A stretch of DNA of 64,000 bases, taken from NCBI GenBank assembly GCA_964036155.1, contig OZ038422.1:58365201-58429200 (forward strand), written 5' to 3'. A program made the position numbers and the translations under genes. The notes under the pieces were generated by a model. The model searched no databases. It saw nothing but the letters and a program-made list of their open reading frames with translations, and was not told where the DNA came from. How positions within the stretch are numbered: position 1 is the stretch's first letter; the number at the start of each line of letters is the position of its first letter. Source of the DNA: Diploscapter coronatus (lineage: Eukaryota; Nematoda; Chromadorea; Rhabditida; Rhabditidae). Of the stretch, positions 34,901-49,100 are shown piece after piece.

Positions 34901-37900
34901 TCGAAATTTTACGTTTCTAAGCCTACTGTTGGTAGAATTGCTATTCCATAGTTCTGCCTTATTAATGATAATGTCGCATTCATGGTTGCCAACACATTTT
35001 TTTTGTTGGCAAAATCTATTCTTTTGTCAATTTGAGTTGGCAATAAGAATGTTCTTTTCCAGGTGGAGAAGCGTCTGGACGAGGAGCAGAATCGCTGTGG
35101 AAACTACATCAACGAGGCGACGCAGATTCCCCTGGCAAAGGCCCTCGAGAAAGTGCTCATCCAGTCCAGACTCGAGCTCTTCCAGAACGAATTCGGAGGG
35201 CTGCTCGAGCAGCACAAGGATGAAGATCTCGCCAGAATGTACAAGGTGAGAGATTTGATTAAAAGCAAATTCGAATGTGTTGTTAAGAAGAAGAGAATGG
35301 AGATACAATCTTGCCAATGTCCAATTACTTGATAAAAGTGAAAAAATGACTCATAATAGCAAACAATTGTTCTCCATTGTTGTTGTTTCTTATCAAGTCT
35401 GATTCAGTCAGTTTAGTTGAGAAGATCAAGAAAACATTGAATTTTTTTTCTAATATAACTCAACTCTATGCGATTTCTCCCATTATATTATTTTTGAGAA
35501 GAATAAATAATTTTCAGTTGTGCGAGCGAGTGGACCGCGGTCTGGACGAGTTGCGGATCGCGTTGGAGAGGCACATCGCCAAGGAGGGCCACGCCGAGAT
35601 CGATAAGGTCACCGAACAGGCCTTCAATGTACGTCCCTCTATTTTGTGGTATGGCAAGACAATTCATGAATAAATTGCAGGACCCAAAGCTGTATGTGAG
35701 CACGATTCTCTACGTGCATCAGCGCTACTCCAAACTCGTCGGGGAGGCCTTCGTCAATGAACCTGGATTCCTTCAGTCCCTCGATAAGGTACAAATAGAA
35801 AATTGTCAATTTTCATTCCTATTTTCTGCAATTCGCTGCCAGACTTGTAACTTTTCAAGCACGCAGGTGCCCGCATTAACGAAATAGTATGGCATTTCAA
35901 GAGACAGAAAACATTCTTCCCTTCTCTCAATAAGATACCTTATTTTGTTCATGCGAGTCCCGCCGACTTGAAAGTTTACAAACCTGTTCATTGCTAATGC
36001 TGAAATTGATAAATATGATCGTGTGAAAGTGATCATCAAGCTGCAGTTTTTAAAGTTATTTTTGCAATTTCAATGCTTTTGAAAAATGGACAGAAGTAAT
36101 GTTTTTTGTATTCCAGGCAGCCACGAACTTCATCAACAAGAATTCGGTAACTCTGAAGGCAGAGAAGCATGCTGCTTCGAAGTCGTCTGAGTTACTGGCC
36201 AGGCACTGCGATGGGCTGCTCAGGAAGAGTGCGAAACTGCCTGAGGAAGAGGAACTCGAGAAGATGCTCGATGATGTGGTTCGTTTGACTTGGAAATTAA
36301 AACAAAACATTAATAGAAAAATGATTGCCAGAGAAATCACTTTACACTGCATAAGAAAGGTACTCAGGAAATTGCACTATCCACGATTTTGCACAAACTC
36401 GTACCATTTTTCCTCAATTGCTATTCTGAAAGATAATGGAATATTTCAAATAAAAACAAAGAGTCAAAAAATTGACTTATTCATCTTCAGATGATCGTGT
36501 TCAAGTACATTGAAGACAAGGACGTGTTCAGCAAGCACTACACCAAGATGTTCAGCAAACGGTTTGTCATTCCTCTTTCTTTATGAATGATTGCTTCCTT
36601 TGCAGTCTGATCTACGACCAGTCGGCCAGTGAGGACGCGGAAGTGAGTCTGATCAACAAGCTCAAGCAGAACTGCGGATTCGAATACACCAGCAAGCTCA
36701 CCAAGATGATCACCGACATGCAGCTCAGCAAGGTTTCAACTATTCTTTAAAATAGTCTTCATTTGGTCAATTAGCATTTGGCAAAGGGCGAAAGCATTCC
36801 ACCACTAAATAATGAAGGGATTTTACTAAAGGATATCTACTCCGTCACGTGGTAGAATGCTTTCCATTCTCCCCCAAATAAAAACCCTTTTTGTATCGGA
36901 AATTTAAGAATATCAATCTATCATATTGCTCCTTTCAAAAACAACCTCTAACTTCAAAAAATGAATCAAACTTTAAAAGCAATTTTTATTTGCAGGACCT
37001 GTGCGGCAAATTCCGCTCGCACTGCTCGGATACCGGCAAGGATCTCGGCGTGGACCTCAACATTCTCGTCCTCACGTATGTCTCTTTCTATTGTATCGGT
37101 CAAATGAAGTGATAGTTCGTGTGTTAAAGAGCGCCTTGCGAGAAATGCGCGTATGAACTATGCGCAAAGAGGGAGGCTAGAGTGCAGAGAAAGGAGAGTC
37201 AGCGGGAGACAGTAGAAAGAATGATGCGCAATTTCCTCTGCCTCCCTCACCTTTTCTCCCTATTTTTCGGCACACGATCGATCTGCCATTTCGCTTGATC
37301 AGAACAATGTCATGTTTCCAAAGATACTAAGGCATAATTAAGGATGAGAAAGAGTAATATAGCACGTGATCAGAAAGCAACATTACTTCTTTACGGACTT
37401 TCCAAATTGCCTTCCACGCATTTCAATATCCATTGCTATGTCTTGCAGCTCCGGCACATGGCCCACGATGCCTCCTCTGCAGGTGCAGTTGCCCGAGAAG
37501 TTGAACGGCTGTCTCGAGGAATTCAAAGCCTTCTACAATCAGAAGCACAACGGCCGAAAACTCAACTGGATTCTCTCCCAGTCGAGGGGCGAGGTCGCTG
37601 CTAACTGCTTCAAACCCAAGAAGTACCTCTTCACGGTGAGCTTTGATCAAATATTCCCAATTTGAAACGTTCCTATTGTTACCGAAAAAATGCTCAAACA
37701 TTTCCAAATCATCAAATCATTATGAAAGAAGAGTTCTTCGATAGACTTGGAAATTTTGAACTGCGATTAAACCGCATGAAATAAGATAGTGTATCTAATA
37801 GACTGAAAGAAACACATGCTCTTTTTTCTCGATAAGAAACTCGTTTCATGCGGTTAACCGATGTTCGAAATCTCCCAAGTTTGTGCTTCGAATCTTAGCA

Positions 37901-39148
37901 TATAATTCTTGCTCCACAATATTCTATTCATATCTTCTTGTTTCAGCTGACAACCGCACAGATCGCTCTGGTGGACCAATTCAATAGGAGCGAGGAGTTC
38001 GAATTCAGTGCCCTGCTGAGCTCACTGGGTATGGACAAGGCAACTCTCTCGCAGGTCGTCAACAGTCTCGTCAAGGTCTGTCAAATTGCTGGCAGTTACA
38101 AGATGACGGTCGTTCTTTTTACAACATCACTGCACGATTTTCTAGGATGAATGGTGTTATATTTGATAAAAATCGTGCCGTCATTTTATTTTTGCCAAAA
38201 TTTTGCATTGACTGAATCAATGAGTAGCATTTGCAGGGACTATTGCTGAAACACTCGACCGAGGCAGAAAGTGGCGAGTATGCAAACGACACCACCATCT
38301 CCCTCAATAAGGCCTATACCAATAAGAAAGTCAAGGTTAGCTGATAAAAAGGACTTTTCAATCACGATTTCATTCATTCTAGGTTGATCTGTCGAAGATG
38401 GCGATGCGAGTGGACGTGAGCAAAGAAGCAGATTCCGTGCAAAAGAATGTGGACGAGGACAGGAAGGCTGTCATCAACGTGAGTTGATTGAACATAAATG
38501 ATCCTACTGAATAATGAATTATAGGCCTGCATCGTCCGAGTGCTCAAGATGAGAAGACGCATCGTTCATAACGATTTGATCGCTGAGGTACACATTCGAA
38601 AAATACCAATTTTTAGTTAAAACATGAAAAGGAAATTTTCGTGACATTTTTATGATTTTTATTGAAATTTATGTATGATTTTCGTGAAGAATATCTTGCA
38701 TTTCTAAATTTAATTTGAAAAGAAATATGCAGTGTCCATTTATAATTTTAGTACTTATTTTTTTATGAAGGAGTGTTGTATTTGCAGGTGATCCAGCAAC
38801 TGTCGTCGCGCTTCAAGCCGAAAGTCGACATGATCAAGCGATGCATCGGCCAGCTCATGGAGAAAGAGTACATGAAGAGAGACGCGAATCAAAGGGTATC
38901 TTATTTTTTACTACATTTATTGAACAAACAAACTGGAGTTTCAATATCATCGTACTTTTTAAAACTATTGTTACTTATGCAAAATTCATTCGGTTTTTGT
39001 CCTTATCAACACACATTTTATCTTCAACTGCGTTAACTTACCAAATGAGTGATACAGATTAACTAGCGAACTTGTCAAGAATCTCCAACCTAATAGTAGA
39101 TTCATCTAAAAAGTTCATTTTCAGGACGTTTACGAGTACATCGCATAG
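31975..39148 (+). CDS. cul-1: Cullin-1, scaffold of SCF ubiquitin ligases
   Basis: About twenty exons encode roughly 790 residues, close to human CUL1 (776). Motifs in order: [60 protein letters not shown] (33960-34110), [33 protein letters not shown], then the cullin-homology segment [23 protein letters not shown] (36490-36610), [31 protein letters not shown], and the C-terminal winged-helix with the neddylation region [20 protein letters not shown] (38523-38587), [17 protein letters not shown], ending DVYEYIA. By family knowledge it binds SKP1/F-box proteins at the N terminus and RBX1 at the C terminus, and is activated by NEDD8 on the lysine of VLKMRR. Its introns carry at least five small inverted-repeat elements. 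The stop is at 39146-39148. Confidence 0.96.
32821..32981. mobile_element. 161-bp MITE in cul-1 intron 1
   Basis: Ends are CAGCGAAAATCCTTTCCCCA... and the complement ...AAGGAAAGAGTTCGCTG, with inner TCGGGGATCA and TGATCCCCGA pairing. Terminal repeats are about 33 bp with a few mismatches. It shares the CAGCGAAAA start with the hairpin at 30577. Confidence 0.8.
33191..33534. mobile_element. ~345-bp MITE in cul-1 intron 2
   Basis: The left end, TGACTACTTGAGG...AGGAGCGTGTTCCTTTCTCC, is matched by the right end, GGAGAAAGAAAGAGACGCTC...TTCAAGTTATCAGTCA, in reverse complement. Inner segments (GATGCGCAAAAGACGA and TCGTCAGTGCGCGCATTTTG) also pair. It fills most of the intron before exon 3 (33582). 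Confidence 0.7.
36778..36877. mobile_element. 100-bp foldback in cul-1 intron
   Basis: GAAAGCATTCCACCAC (36790-36805) pairs with GTGGTAGAATGCTTTC (36849-36864), with weaker pairing out to TTGG...CCAA. It lies between the LQLSK and DLCGKF exons. Confidence 0.65.
37096..37303. mobile_element. MITE copy 2 (same family as 20406-20617, inverted)
   Basis: Starts TCGGTCAAATGAAGTGATAG and ends CATTTCGCTTGATCAGA. Read as reverse complement it follows the copy at 20406 almost base for base (TTAAAGAGCGCCTTGCGA, ATGATGCGCAATTTCCTCTG). It is inserted in the intron after the LNILVLT exon of cul-1. Confidence 0.85.
37758..37866. mobile_element. ~109-bp foldback in cul-1 intron
   Basis: GAACTGCGATTAAACCGCAT at the left is matched by ATGCGGTTAACCGATGTTC at the right in reverse complement. 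The core TTAAACCGCATGAAA / TTTCATGCGGTTAA is nearly exact. Confidence 0.65.
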
Positions 39149-40167
39149 ATGGATGCAATCTTTTTCTTATCCCCTCTTTCCAATCCAATCCCTTCCCTGC
39201 TCCCTCTTAATTCCTACTTTCCTCAACCCCTCATCACTTTCCAAAATTACATCAATTGCATTTCTACTACTAAAGAAAAGAAGCAAATAAACATCCGATG
39301 ATTTGATTTGTTTCATTTCTCCTGATTTCTATTCTCTTTCCATGTTATGATGCAATTTTCGTTGCCGTCTTCTTCTTGCTTTCTATTTCTTTGATTTTCT
39401 CTTCTTCTGTAGATAAGATATTCCTTTCGGGTATGATGTATTTTTCGAATAACCCTTGGAAAAACCACAAAATAAGTGAACTAATTGCTGAATTTACTAT
39501 CACTTTACTTATTTTATGATTAAAGATCAGACGATCAACTTTACCAAATTTAATTGGTTCATTTTGATTTCTTCATTTATTCATTCTTTTTGTTTTTAAT
39601 TGAAACAGGTTCAGCTTTTTCAAACAAATTCAATAGTATCTGTCATTTAACGATTTCCCCTTCATATTTATCTCGTTCCCCATCAATCAACTCTCATTTC
39701 ATCTACTTTATTGTTTTATTGACAGTTTGATTCCCTTATTCTATTCATTATTCACCTCCTCTCGTCTTCTTTTTCAGAACTTCAAAATTAGGACATTATT
39801 TTGGTGAGAAAGAAATATTCTATTTGATAACTGATATTTTATTGTGCAACAAAGATTTTTAACTTATCTTTTGTCTTTGAGAGTTTACCCGCAATCGTAT
39901 CCCGTTGATCGAACAGAACATTTAAGGGCAATAAAATTTTTTCAGTCACTTTATTATTCCGTCATAATTTTTTTTATCCAAGTTTGATAATCCCTTTAAA
40001 ATACTCAGATTTTATAAAGTAGCTAAAAAGCATCTGAGAAAATCAATGAAGAGTAGCTTATGTCCGAATTGTGTTTCGTGCTTTATCTAAAATGTTAGTT
40101 TTGATCTTCGGGTAGCTTGGATACCTAAAACTTATGTGTATAAATAGAAAAAAAAAACAGGTAAAAA
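39149..40167. other. Convergent 3' region between cul-1 and ift-139
   Basis: Pyrimidine-rich after the cul-1 stop, with an AATAAAC (39285 region) that could serve as the polyadenylation signal. No gene or repeat is recognised in the remaining AT-rich sequence. Confidence 0.5.
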
Positions 40168-43100
40168 CTACATGTCAAGCACTTTTTGACAGACTTCGAT
40201 GCAATCGAACATTCGACGACATTTCAAGTAGTTGTATGCCAGTTTATAGCCTAAAATTAACTTTTGTATGAATTTTTATTCAAAAACAAAACCAATGGCC
40301 GGCATCCTTCTCTTGCATAATTTCCAAGCCTCTTCATAGTAAACTACCGCCTCGTCAAATTTTTGCTCCTTTTCCTTCAAGTACCCGAAATATTCGTATG
40401 CTTTTAACGAACTCTAAACATGTTCATTATCATAAATCGAGTTGAAGAATTGTAAACCTGATTGTGCTGCAAAATGGTTCGTAAAACTCCCGCAGCCTGT
40501 TCTGGTTTACTCTGACTGATATAGAGATCAGCCAATAATAGCCAACCTAGTGATATGAATGATAATAAAAAAATCTACCAGAAGCAATAAATTTACCATT
40601 TATCCGAGTTTTCATGCTATCGAATTTATTAAATGAATTTTCGTATGAAAATGAAATTTTATAAAGGAATAACTTCATACATTTTTCCAAATAGTCGGCA
40701 TTCGCAATGCTCCAAGGATGCGAAATCACTCTCTTCAGAATAGCTTTCGCTTTGGGTACTTGTTTCTGAAGGAGATAAGCTCGTGCAGCTCCCAACAATG
40801 CTCCGACATTCTGCACAGAATCCTAAATAACCAGGCATTTTTATTTTATCAAATAACAAAATGAACACCTCAGGCCCGATCATACTCAGCAGATTGTTGA
40901 GTGCCACATTGATATCATTCTTATTTCGACTTGCTACCATTATGAAATTCTCCATCAAGTTGTATCGCATTTCCAAGCCAGGTTTGTAGCGTAGTTCCTG
41001 AAACAAACCCATGAAAATCACGATGAAAATATATTCTTCATAAGCATATCTACTCGAAACATAATTCAGAAGTTCAGCAACCCCATATTAATAAAAAAAA
41101 AAGTCAAATCTTCAATTTACCTTGAGAAACTTTTCTGCAGTCTTAGTGCCCATAGCTCTGTCTGTATCCTCTGGTCTGTAATTCTTCTGCGAATCACGGA
41201 TTCATGTCCATTTTCCCTACCCTTCCTCATGTTCCCCCATATCTCTGCCGATTATTTCATTGTCCGGATTGAGGCAGATCTCAATCATGTTGTAGATGGT
41301 CTTTTCACCCCAATCCAAATCCCTCCTAGCCCTATTAAATGCCTGCAGAGCTGCATTCGGTTCTCCAGAATACCTCAAATTTACATGTCATTGAAGAGGA
41401 AGTCTTTTTTCAACGCAGGACTATCTTCTGTATCTATATGATTAGATTGTGAGCGCCCAATTCTTGGAGATACCAAGTGGGATATGCCTTTGTGGATGGC
41501 ACCTAATGCACTGCGCTGTGCATTAGACTTTATCCACAATAAAACATTTCCTAACAACAGACAGCAAACTAAAATGACGATCTATTCGCAAAATATGCCT
41601 TCTCTAAATTATAATATTTGCTTCCTGGAACTATTGTATAATGAAATATTCGACACTCTTTAGCTTTTCAAATAACTAACCATTCATGCAGTCCCTTGCA
41701 GTAATTGTATCCAGCATCGATAGTAGCTCTGGGATTGGCTTCGAGAGCCTTCTTCAGATATTTCTCTGCTGCCTCGACATCACCACATCTCCAATACAAC
41801 TCTATGCATCTGGCCAAAGCATGATAATGATCTGAATGAAAAGAAGATAAAACAAGCTAATTCGTGGAAGAACTGACTGGGAAACCGATTCAAAAGCTGC
41901 GAGAAATGCACCATCGCTTGTTCGCCTTCGTTCTTCAGATACAGCAAGTCCGCCATCATCTGAAATAAAAATTGAATCATCATTACTATAAAGCGATGGT
42001 ATAGTTTACAATTCTCAAGATTAATATCATTTAGATTTTTCTAATAAATGTAAAAATCGGCCCGATCTTCACTGTCGGTTCTTTAAAAATCGTACAAGTT
42101 CAGAAATAATAAACGTGATTTAGAACTCACGAGTGTAGCTTCATCATTATCCCTTTCGATACTGAGAACAACTTGACACTGCTGATTGCAGAGCTGCAGT
42201 TTGTTAGTCGCTAGATAGATATTGGCCAGTGCTAAGTGAATCTAAAAACAAATCAATAATGCCTATAGAAAATGAATATCATAGCAACCTTGATGTCAGT
42301 CTCAGAATAAGTGAGCGCTTCTTTGTAGAGTTCGACAGCCTTGCTAGAATCCCTCTTCGATGAGTACAATTCTGCTAGGCTACAGCATATTCTAAAGGAA
42401 TGACATTTTTTAATAAAAATATTATTATCACGCATTTTCAGCCTAAATAGTTTCAATTTTCGTCTCTAAGAAGTCAGTTCTGTTCGGTTCACAATTGGAA
42501 TATTTTGTATGAAAAGCTCACTTGGCAGCCTCCTTCTTAGCCTGAATGCTGGAAGGTGACTCACTTTTCTGGATCAATCGAAGTTGCAGGTTTTTTGCTC
42601 TAAACCATTCTAGTTAGTCGTTTGCATAGCTTCTTTTTTAACTTAGTAAGCGAATCGAATGCCTCTTGCCATTGGGACTTTTCTCGATGCAAAGTCGCCA
42701 GCAGCTGCAGATATTGCACATGGGTTGCTATTGTTGCTGCATCTGAAAGTTATTCATGCTGTATCGAAAAAGTCAAATTGATCCAAAATTCAGATAAATT
42801 CGCAATATTATGTCTAGAACTAGGGCACACTTTTAAGACGTGTTTTTGAAGTCTTCAAGAAAAGATAACACGGATCTGAATTTCCCTACCGATAGGATTG
42901 GGATCTTCATCGAGCGGCTGTCTGAGGACCTTCTCGCACTTCTCCAGATTGCCCAATTTTAGCAGCAATTCTGCCAACTTCAGTCTCATTCTTTTGTCCT
43001 TCGTCGAATTCATCGTTGCTTCATAGAAATTCACTGCCTAAAAGCATAAGTGTCAATGGGTTTTTCTAAAAAAAATCTCACTTTGGTGTATAGATGACAT

Positions 43101-46100
43101 TGCACATAGGCTTCGCCGATTTTCTCAGTCAATTTCGGATCTTTGTTCTGCATTTTTAGCGCCATTTCGTACATTTCTATCGCTTTTTCAGGCTTAAATT
43201 TATGATTCCATACAGGTATGAATAAATTATAATAGAATCTATAAACCTCCTGCACATTCATGTATGCATCTCCAAGTAGAGCATAGACACTCGCTGTCTG
43301 GGCACTTTTCAACAGCTCTCTAAATTAATATCATCTTTTGGAATATTAGTGAAGTAGTTGAAAGTAATTGCAGCAATGCAATAGAATTTTACAGAAGAAA
43401 GTGGATGATCGTTTTCTAGTTTTAACAAGATGAATATCGTAGAAAATGCTCATCGGTCGTCACTCATTTTAGTCAGCAAGAGGATAAAGTGCATATTTAC
43501 AGGGAATTGCTACAATTCAAAGGTGCTCCCAACCTGTAGCACTGTGTGAACATTCGTTTATCCTTTTTGTGCTCCAAATAGATTTCAGCCATTTTCATGC
43601 GTGCCATTTGAAAATTAGGTTGATTCGGTTGTATCTAAAATTGTAAAATACTGATACATTGTAGATTTTTTATCGTATAAACTTTGCAATCAGTTAGTTT
43701 CATAACTTAAACTATTCCAAAAATAATCATACCAGAGGAAGAAATTCATTTGTTCTCATAATTTATGAATTCTAATTTGGTTCCTCAGAAAAATCATAGA
43801 TCTAATTGAATAATTCGAACCTTGCTAAGAATATTTAGTGCTCCATCAACGTCCCCTTTTGCCAAAAGCAGCGTTGCATTCGAAGCGATTAGCTGATCTT
43901 CTTCGGGTTTCCCTTTCCATTCATTTATAGCTGATTGCAGACATTCTTCTGCCTCTCTCTGAAATTATTCATTTTAATTCGAATAATATTCGACGATAGA
44001 ATAGTCGAGGAAATTTTTTCTCTCCATTAAATTTTCGCGCAATGATTTCAATGAAACAACATTCATGATCCTTGCCCAATTTACTCGTGAATTCCCTTAC
44101 CGTATTCTTCATCATTTGCAGCGCATCTATTAATTCCAATTGCACAGCAATTCTATGCACATCAGTTGCCTCCTTTCTAAATTTCGTCGGATTGTCCGGA
44201 GTAATTTATTTTTCTCCTTACTGTAGCAGTAAATTGATGTTCCTCTCTTTCTGCGGCAATTTCAATGCAGCTTTAAGCACTTCTACTGCTTTGTCCAGTT
44301 CATCTTTCTTCTGAAAAATTGGTGAATATCGTGAATCTTGAAATATTTTCATCTCGAATTTCGCATGAAATTTGCTAATAAAAAATTTCGGCATTTTTAT
44401 GCAATGATTACATTCTTGCACTTCGAATAAATCAAGCATGTCAAAAGTTGATGTCATTTTCTCTAATGAATTGACCAGCCGAAAAGTGCCTACAAATTTG
44501 TATAAATGCATACTTTGAATACTTTGGCCTTAATTAGGTGGTAAAATGATGTCTGTTTGAGTGCAAAATTGAAGTTGAGTCCAGTGTTCAGTGAGGCATC
44601 CGCATCCTGTACTAGGCCTTTGTCGATTTTCATCTGAATTGTTCTTTTTAAAATCTAACATACAACATTTTACGGTTTAGCTAAAACAACCTGAAGGAAT
44701 CTGTATGCAAAATATATTTGTATAAAAATCATATTATCGTAACTTTATAATAGCGTTGATTAATGTATCATTGGCACGTTTCTTATATAATAAAATCTTC
44801 TTTTAAAATTATCGTAATGAAAGAAAACAATATCCGACCTGAGCCTTCAAGAGCCATGCATCAGCAACGGCCTCATTCTTCTGCAGGCACAAATCGAGCA
44901 TCTGGTCTGCCCCTTCGTTGTCGCACATCAGATATCTGATCCGGGCCAGCAGAAACGCCACTTCATACAAACCTGAATTTCAAAACTCATTCGTTAACTA
45001 GATTATCGCTTTTTTCAAATCTACAGAAAATGAGAAGCTAATTTTACTCTTGGAAAAAACAAATATCTGAGTCAAGGCTATGTAGATGAGAAATACTAAT
45101 TTTAGACGATCATTTCTATTAAATTGTCTCAAACGATGCCGAATTTTCAGGTACGAAAATACCTGGACATGAATCGATTATTCCTCCGAGAACTTTATCA
45201 ACTCGTTTCAGGCAATCGGCAGGAGGTTTTGTAGGCTGAAAATGCAAGATCTCTTCGATTATTGAAAATGTTGGGGAAAAGTTTAATATGAATGGCTGAA
45301 AATTTTCAATTGGTCTTTGAAAATAATATCGCTCAAAGGAATTCTGTACGATTATTTCTTTGGATCTTCTATCGAATCAATCTTCTGACCCATTCATGCT
45401 ACTACATGAAATATTTTTAATTCAACTGTATCAAGAATTTAGAAAGAAAAACAAAGGTAGCTTACGACTAAAGGAGCATAGTCGAGCAGATGCGATGAAA
45501 TGGAATACTGCAGATCTGCATCCATGTCTTTCAGATAGTCCACTCCAAATGACTGACCCTGAACGAAATAAGCTTTTTGAAGAGCGGATTTGCATCATCA
45601 CTATTGATAATTAGCAGTAAATTTCCATTGAAAGATATGTGAAGAAAAAAAAAATCTAGTAGATCAATATATTTCTTCAATGAGAAATGAAGAAAATGTT
45701 CTATTCGCCATCACTAACCTGCAGTCGAGATTGTATCAAATCCAATGCATTCTGTGTCTGATCTCGAAAGTCTTCGTAGGAATTCTTCTTTTGCTTGGAA
45801 ATAATAGCGGAAATGAAATAGTAGATCTAAAATAAAAAAAGAGCTAAAAATAAATGGTGAGAAACTTACAGGGGAAGATTGAATTCCTCTATGAGCCTCG
45901 GTGACAAATTCGAATTGAGCTTTCGCATCGCCGAGTTTCCCCTTCATCAGTAGAGAAATCGTCATTCCTATAGTTCAAACTATGCAATTCCCAAAAAAAA
46001 TGTATCTTAGAAATATTTTGGTTAGATGGACTCAATAACTTTGCTAAAAATTGCACAATGATGTAAAAAAAATTCTCTCATTAACAGAAATATAAGATGA

Positions 46101-49100
46101 AGTGAAAAGGGTTCTTTCACGAATGAAAGAAAACGTGAGTTTTTTCCTGCCTATGTATTGCATGATAAATATAATTACGACTCATCTGACCAAGAAAATC
46201 TTTTACATGTCAGTATTATCATGCAATTTTGAAAATACTCGTTTAGGCATTGAATAGAATACCCAAAGCAGCATAGGGATCAGCGACATCCATCTCCATG
46301 AGCTGTCTGGCCTTTGCATCCACCTGCAATTCATCCCTTGCATTCTTCTATCTCTTCATCCCTTTTCCAACCTCCTTCACATCCCCCATCGCAATGGCAA
46401 CCCGCATTTCCTCTGCCAAATAGATCGCTTTACGCGACAGTTGATTTGCTTGATTCAGAAGGTTTCTGAAAATAATAAATAAATCAATGAAGTTGTGAAT
46501 TATTCCTTCGAATGTCATCCGCATAAACTTAGATTCAAAAACAATGAATGCGCATCGAATCGTCATGATTTTCTATGATGATTTATAATTGAAAAAACGA
46601 TATGCCTTTGATCTCTGACAAAAGTTTTGCATTCCGTATAAAAATTCATCTAGTCTTCACTAATGCGCATAATTCCGAACTTTATAATTCCAACTAAAAT
46701 CAGCAGATTTATGATTTTGTAACTCATCATTAATTTTCATTAACGATTGTCCATATTTTTCTAGTATATCCATTAGGGGTTTACATTCCCTTCAACAAAA
46801 TTAAATAAAGTAATGCAATAAAATATTTTTTAAATGTATCAACTTCAGAATTAATCAAATGAATCGTCATACCAAAGGAAATAATACATGAAATCATTAA
46901 TCTACCTGCAAAACGTCAATACAGTTGAATGTCGAATGCACAGAGGCAATAAGTAGGCTGCAATTCGATGAAAAAGAACGTGATTCTCTTTCTCTGTTTG
47001 GTCCAATGCATTCTAGAAATGTATTGCATAAAATTTACAGTATTTTTCACATTTTATACTGAATCATGAAGGATGACGTTATTTAGAAGATAAATGATAC
47101 TTTTTGCTTTATATACATGTGCAATTTTATTGAATTGTTTCAAATGGATGAAAGTTTGATTTTAACTCTGAATTTTCGAATGCAGTCGTTGCAAACATTA
47201 GCTAACTTCAATTTCAGTCAATTATCATAAAAATTCTAAATACAAACCTGCAATTCTCCAATCGAAGAGTCAATTTTGCTGCCAGTCGAGCAAATCATGC
47301 AGATTGTCAGCAGGAAATGAGCCATTGCATTTTCGCCCTGAAATTGTTGAAATGAAGTTTGCAAAAGTCTATGTTGCAATTTTTACAGAACGAAAAAAGA
47401 TATCATTCTGTAATCAGAAACACGTGGAAATGCGCTTCTGGATTTGCGAAAGCGGAATCAGAAATCATCCAAACATGCATGAAAATAGAAATTTGGACAA
47501 GGAGCAAAAATTTTCTCTCGTCCATGCTTGCAATAGAATATAAAATTTAACTCTCATTACAAACTAATCTATTCATTATGTTACTTTCAATAGAAAATTA
47601 TCTTACAGACCTCATTCATGAGGGCATTTCCAAGCACGTCAACAACAGCATTCCATTCCCTGTTCACCAACGCAGATCGAGCCCTCTCTATATGGCCAGG
47701 CACGAAATAGTAAATCGCTGTTGTTAATTCCTGAAATAATTTGATATAATTGGTCTGGTGAAACCTTTCCTTCTTGATCTTTTTCATTGCAGATTTCAGA
47801 CAGAATAAGATCGATTTCTACATTTAGAGACAAATGCTGATCTCGTTTGTCAAAGGAAATAGTTTCTCTTAAAATGAGAAAAGTTTCAACAATATGCAAC
47901 GATTGAGGTTCAAAAGTGTCAGAATGCTTCTTCTCATGCTCATTTTAAATCGATACAACTTTCTGCTTCTAATTCCAACCAACCTTAGTGACGGCCTTCA
48001 TCTCGCCAGCAGCATGTCGTGCCTGCAGAATTCTGCTTCTGCCGACATACCCATCGGGATAGCCCATGGAGGATGCGGACTCGAATAGCTGCTGGGTGGA
48101 TCTCTGGTCTCTGCCCTGAGCCAAATCGATCCAGCCCATCAGACAATCATACTTGGGACTGTCCACTTTCTTCATCGCTTTTTCCAACAACCCTTTCGCT
48201 TTATTTGAATCGCCGAAAAAATAAAGAACCTAAAGGGAAAAATTTCGGTTAGGAAAAAAATACGACAGCATGACATTGGTGAAATTGCATGTCTGCCATC
48301 TTGTTACATTGCTCATTTGAATCTTTGTCTTGTCATTGTCATTTAATAGTTTAATTCGATATCTCATATCGCCGAGAAAGACAAATTGACAATGGGAATA
48401 CAAGTATTCCCATTTCGTCCTGTTTTATGACAAATAATATAAAGAAGGTTACTTCAGCTGCAGAGGCAAAACTTGCATCTTCGAGTTCCTGCTTCGATTT
48501 GCTCGTGATTGCAGATTCGATTTCTTGCAGCGAAACTCGGTCTGAATAGCAATAAATTGGATTCAGCAAGTCATTGGAAAGATTTCATCAACTTTAAAAA
48601 CAAGAATGAAGAATGATCATAGAGCCAACTGCATTTCGAGTAAACTCTGCAGCGAAGAGTCATTTACAATGTGCTACACTAATCACAATATGAAGACAAT
48701 TAATATGCGCAGCCATAATGAACGTTTCTGACCAATTTATACTTTCTTATGATTAAATAATTAATAGGCAAGAAGTGATAAACCTGGATTTTCAGCTATC
48801 GAATGAGCCCATTTCATTGCAAAGAGGGCTCCAAGCGAATGGCTGCCATCTTTGAGAGGATCCAAAATTCGCAGTGCCTCTGCAGAGCGGCCTGAATATT
48901 AGACGAGTTGAAGGATGGTATGAATAGAGAAGTTACCGAGCTGAATGAGTGAAACTGTACGGAGAATTGCCAGTTGCGGGTCGCTGTTGTCCTGACTGTG
49001 CAAAAGGGCTGTTCCATAGAAGCCTTCCCTGAATTTAGAAGGAAACATCATCGTATATGAAAGCTAGTAATTTTCTCCTATTTAGATCCGATTTTCTGGC

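Noticed and set aside
46130..46170. Short hairpin TTCTTTCA...TGAAAGAA in an ift-139 intron
   Set aside because: Only an 8-bp stem in AT-rich DNA; expected by chance.
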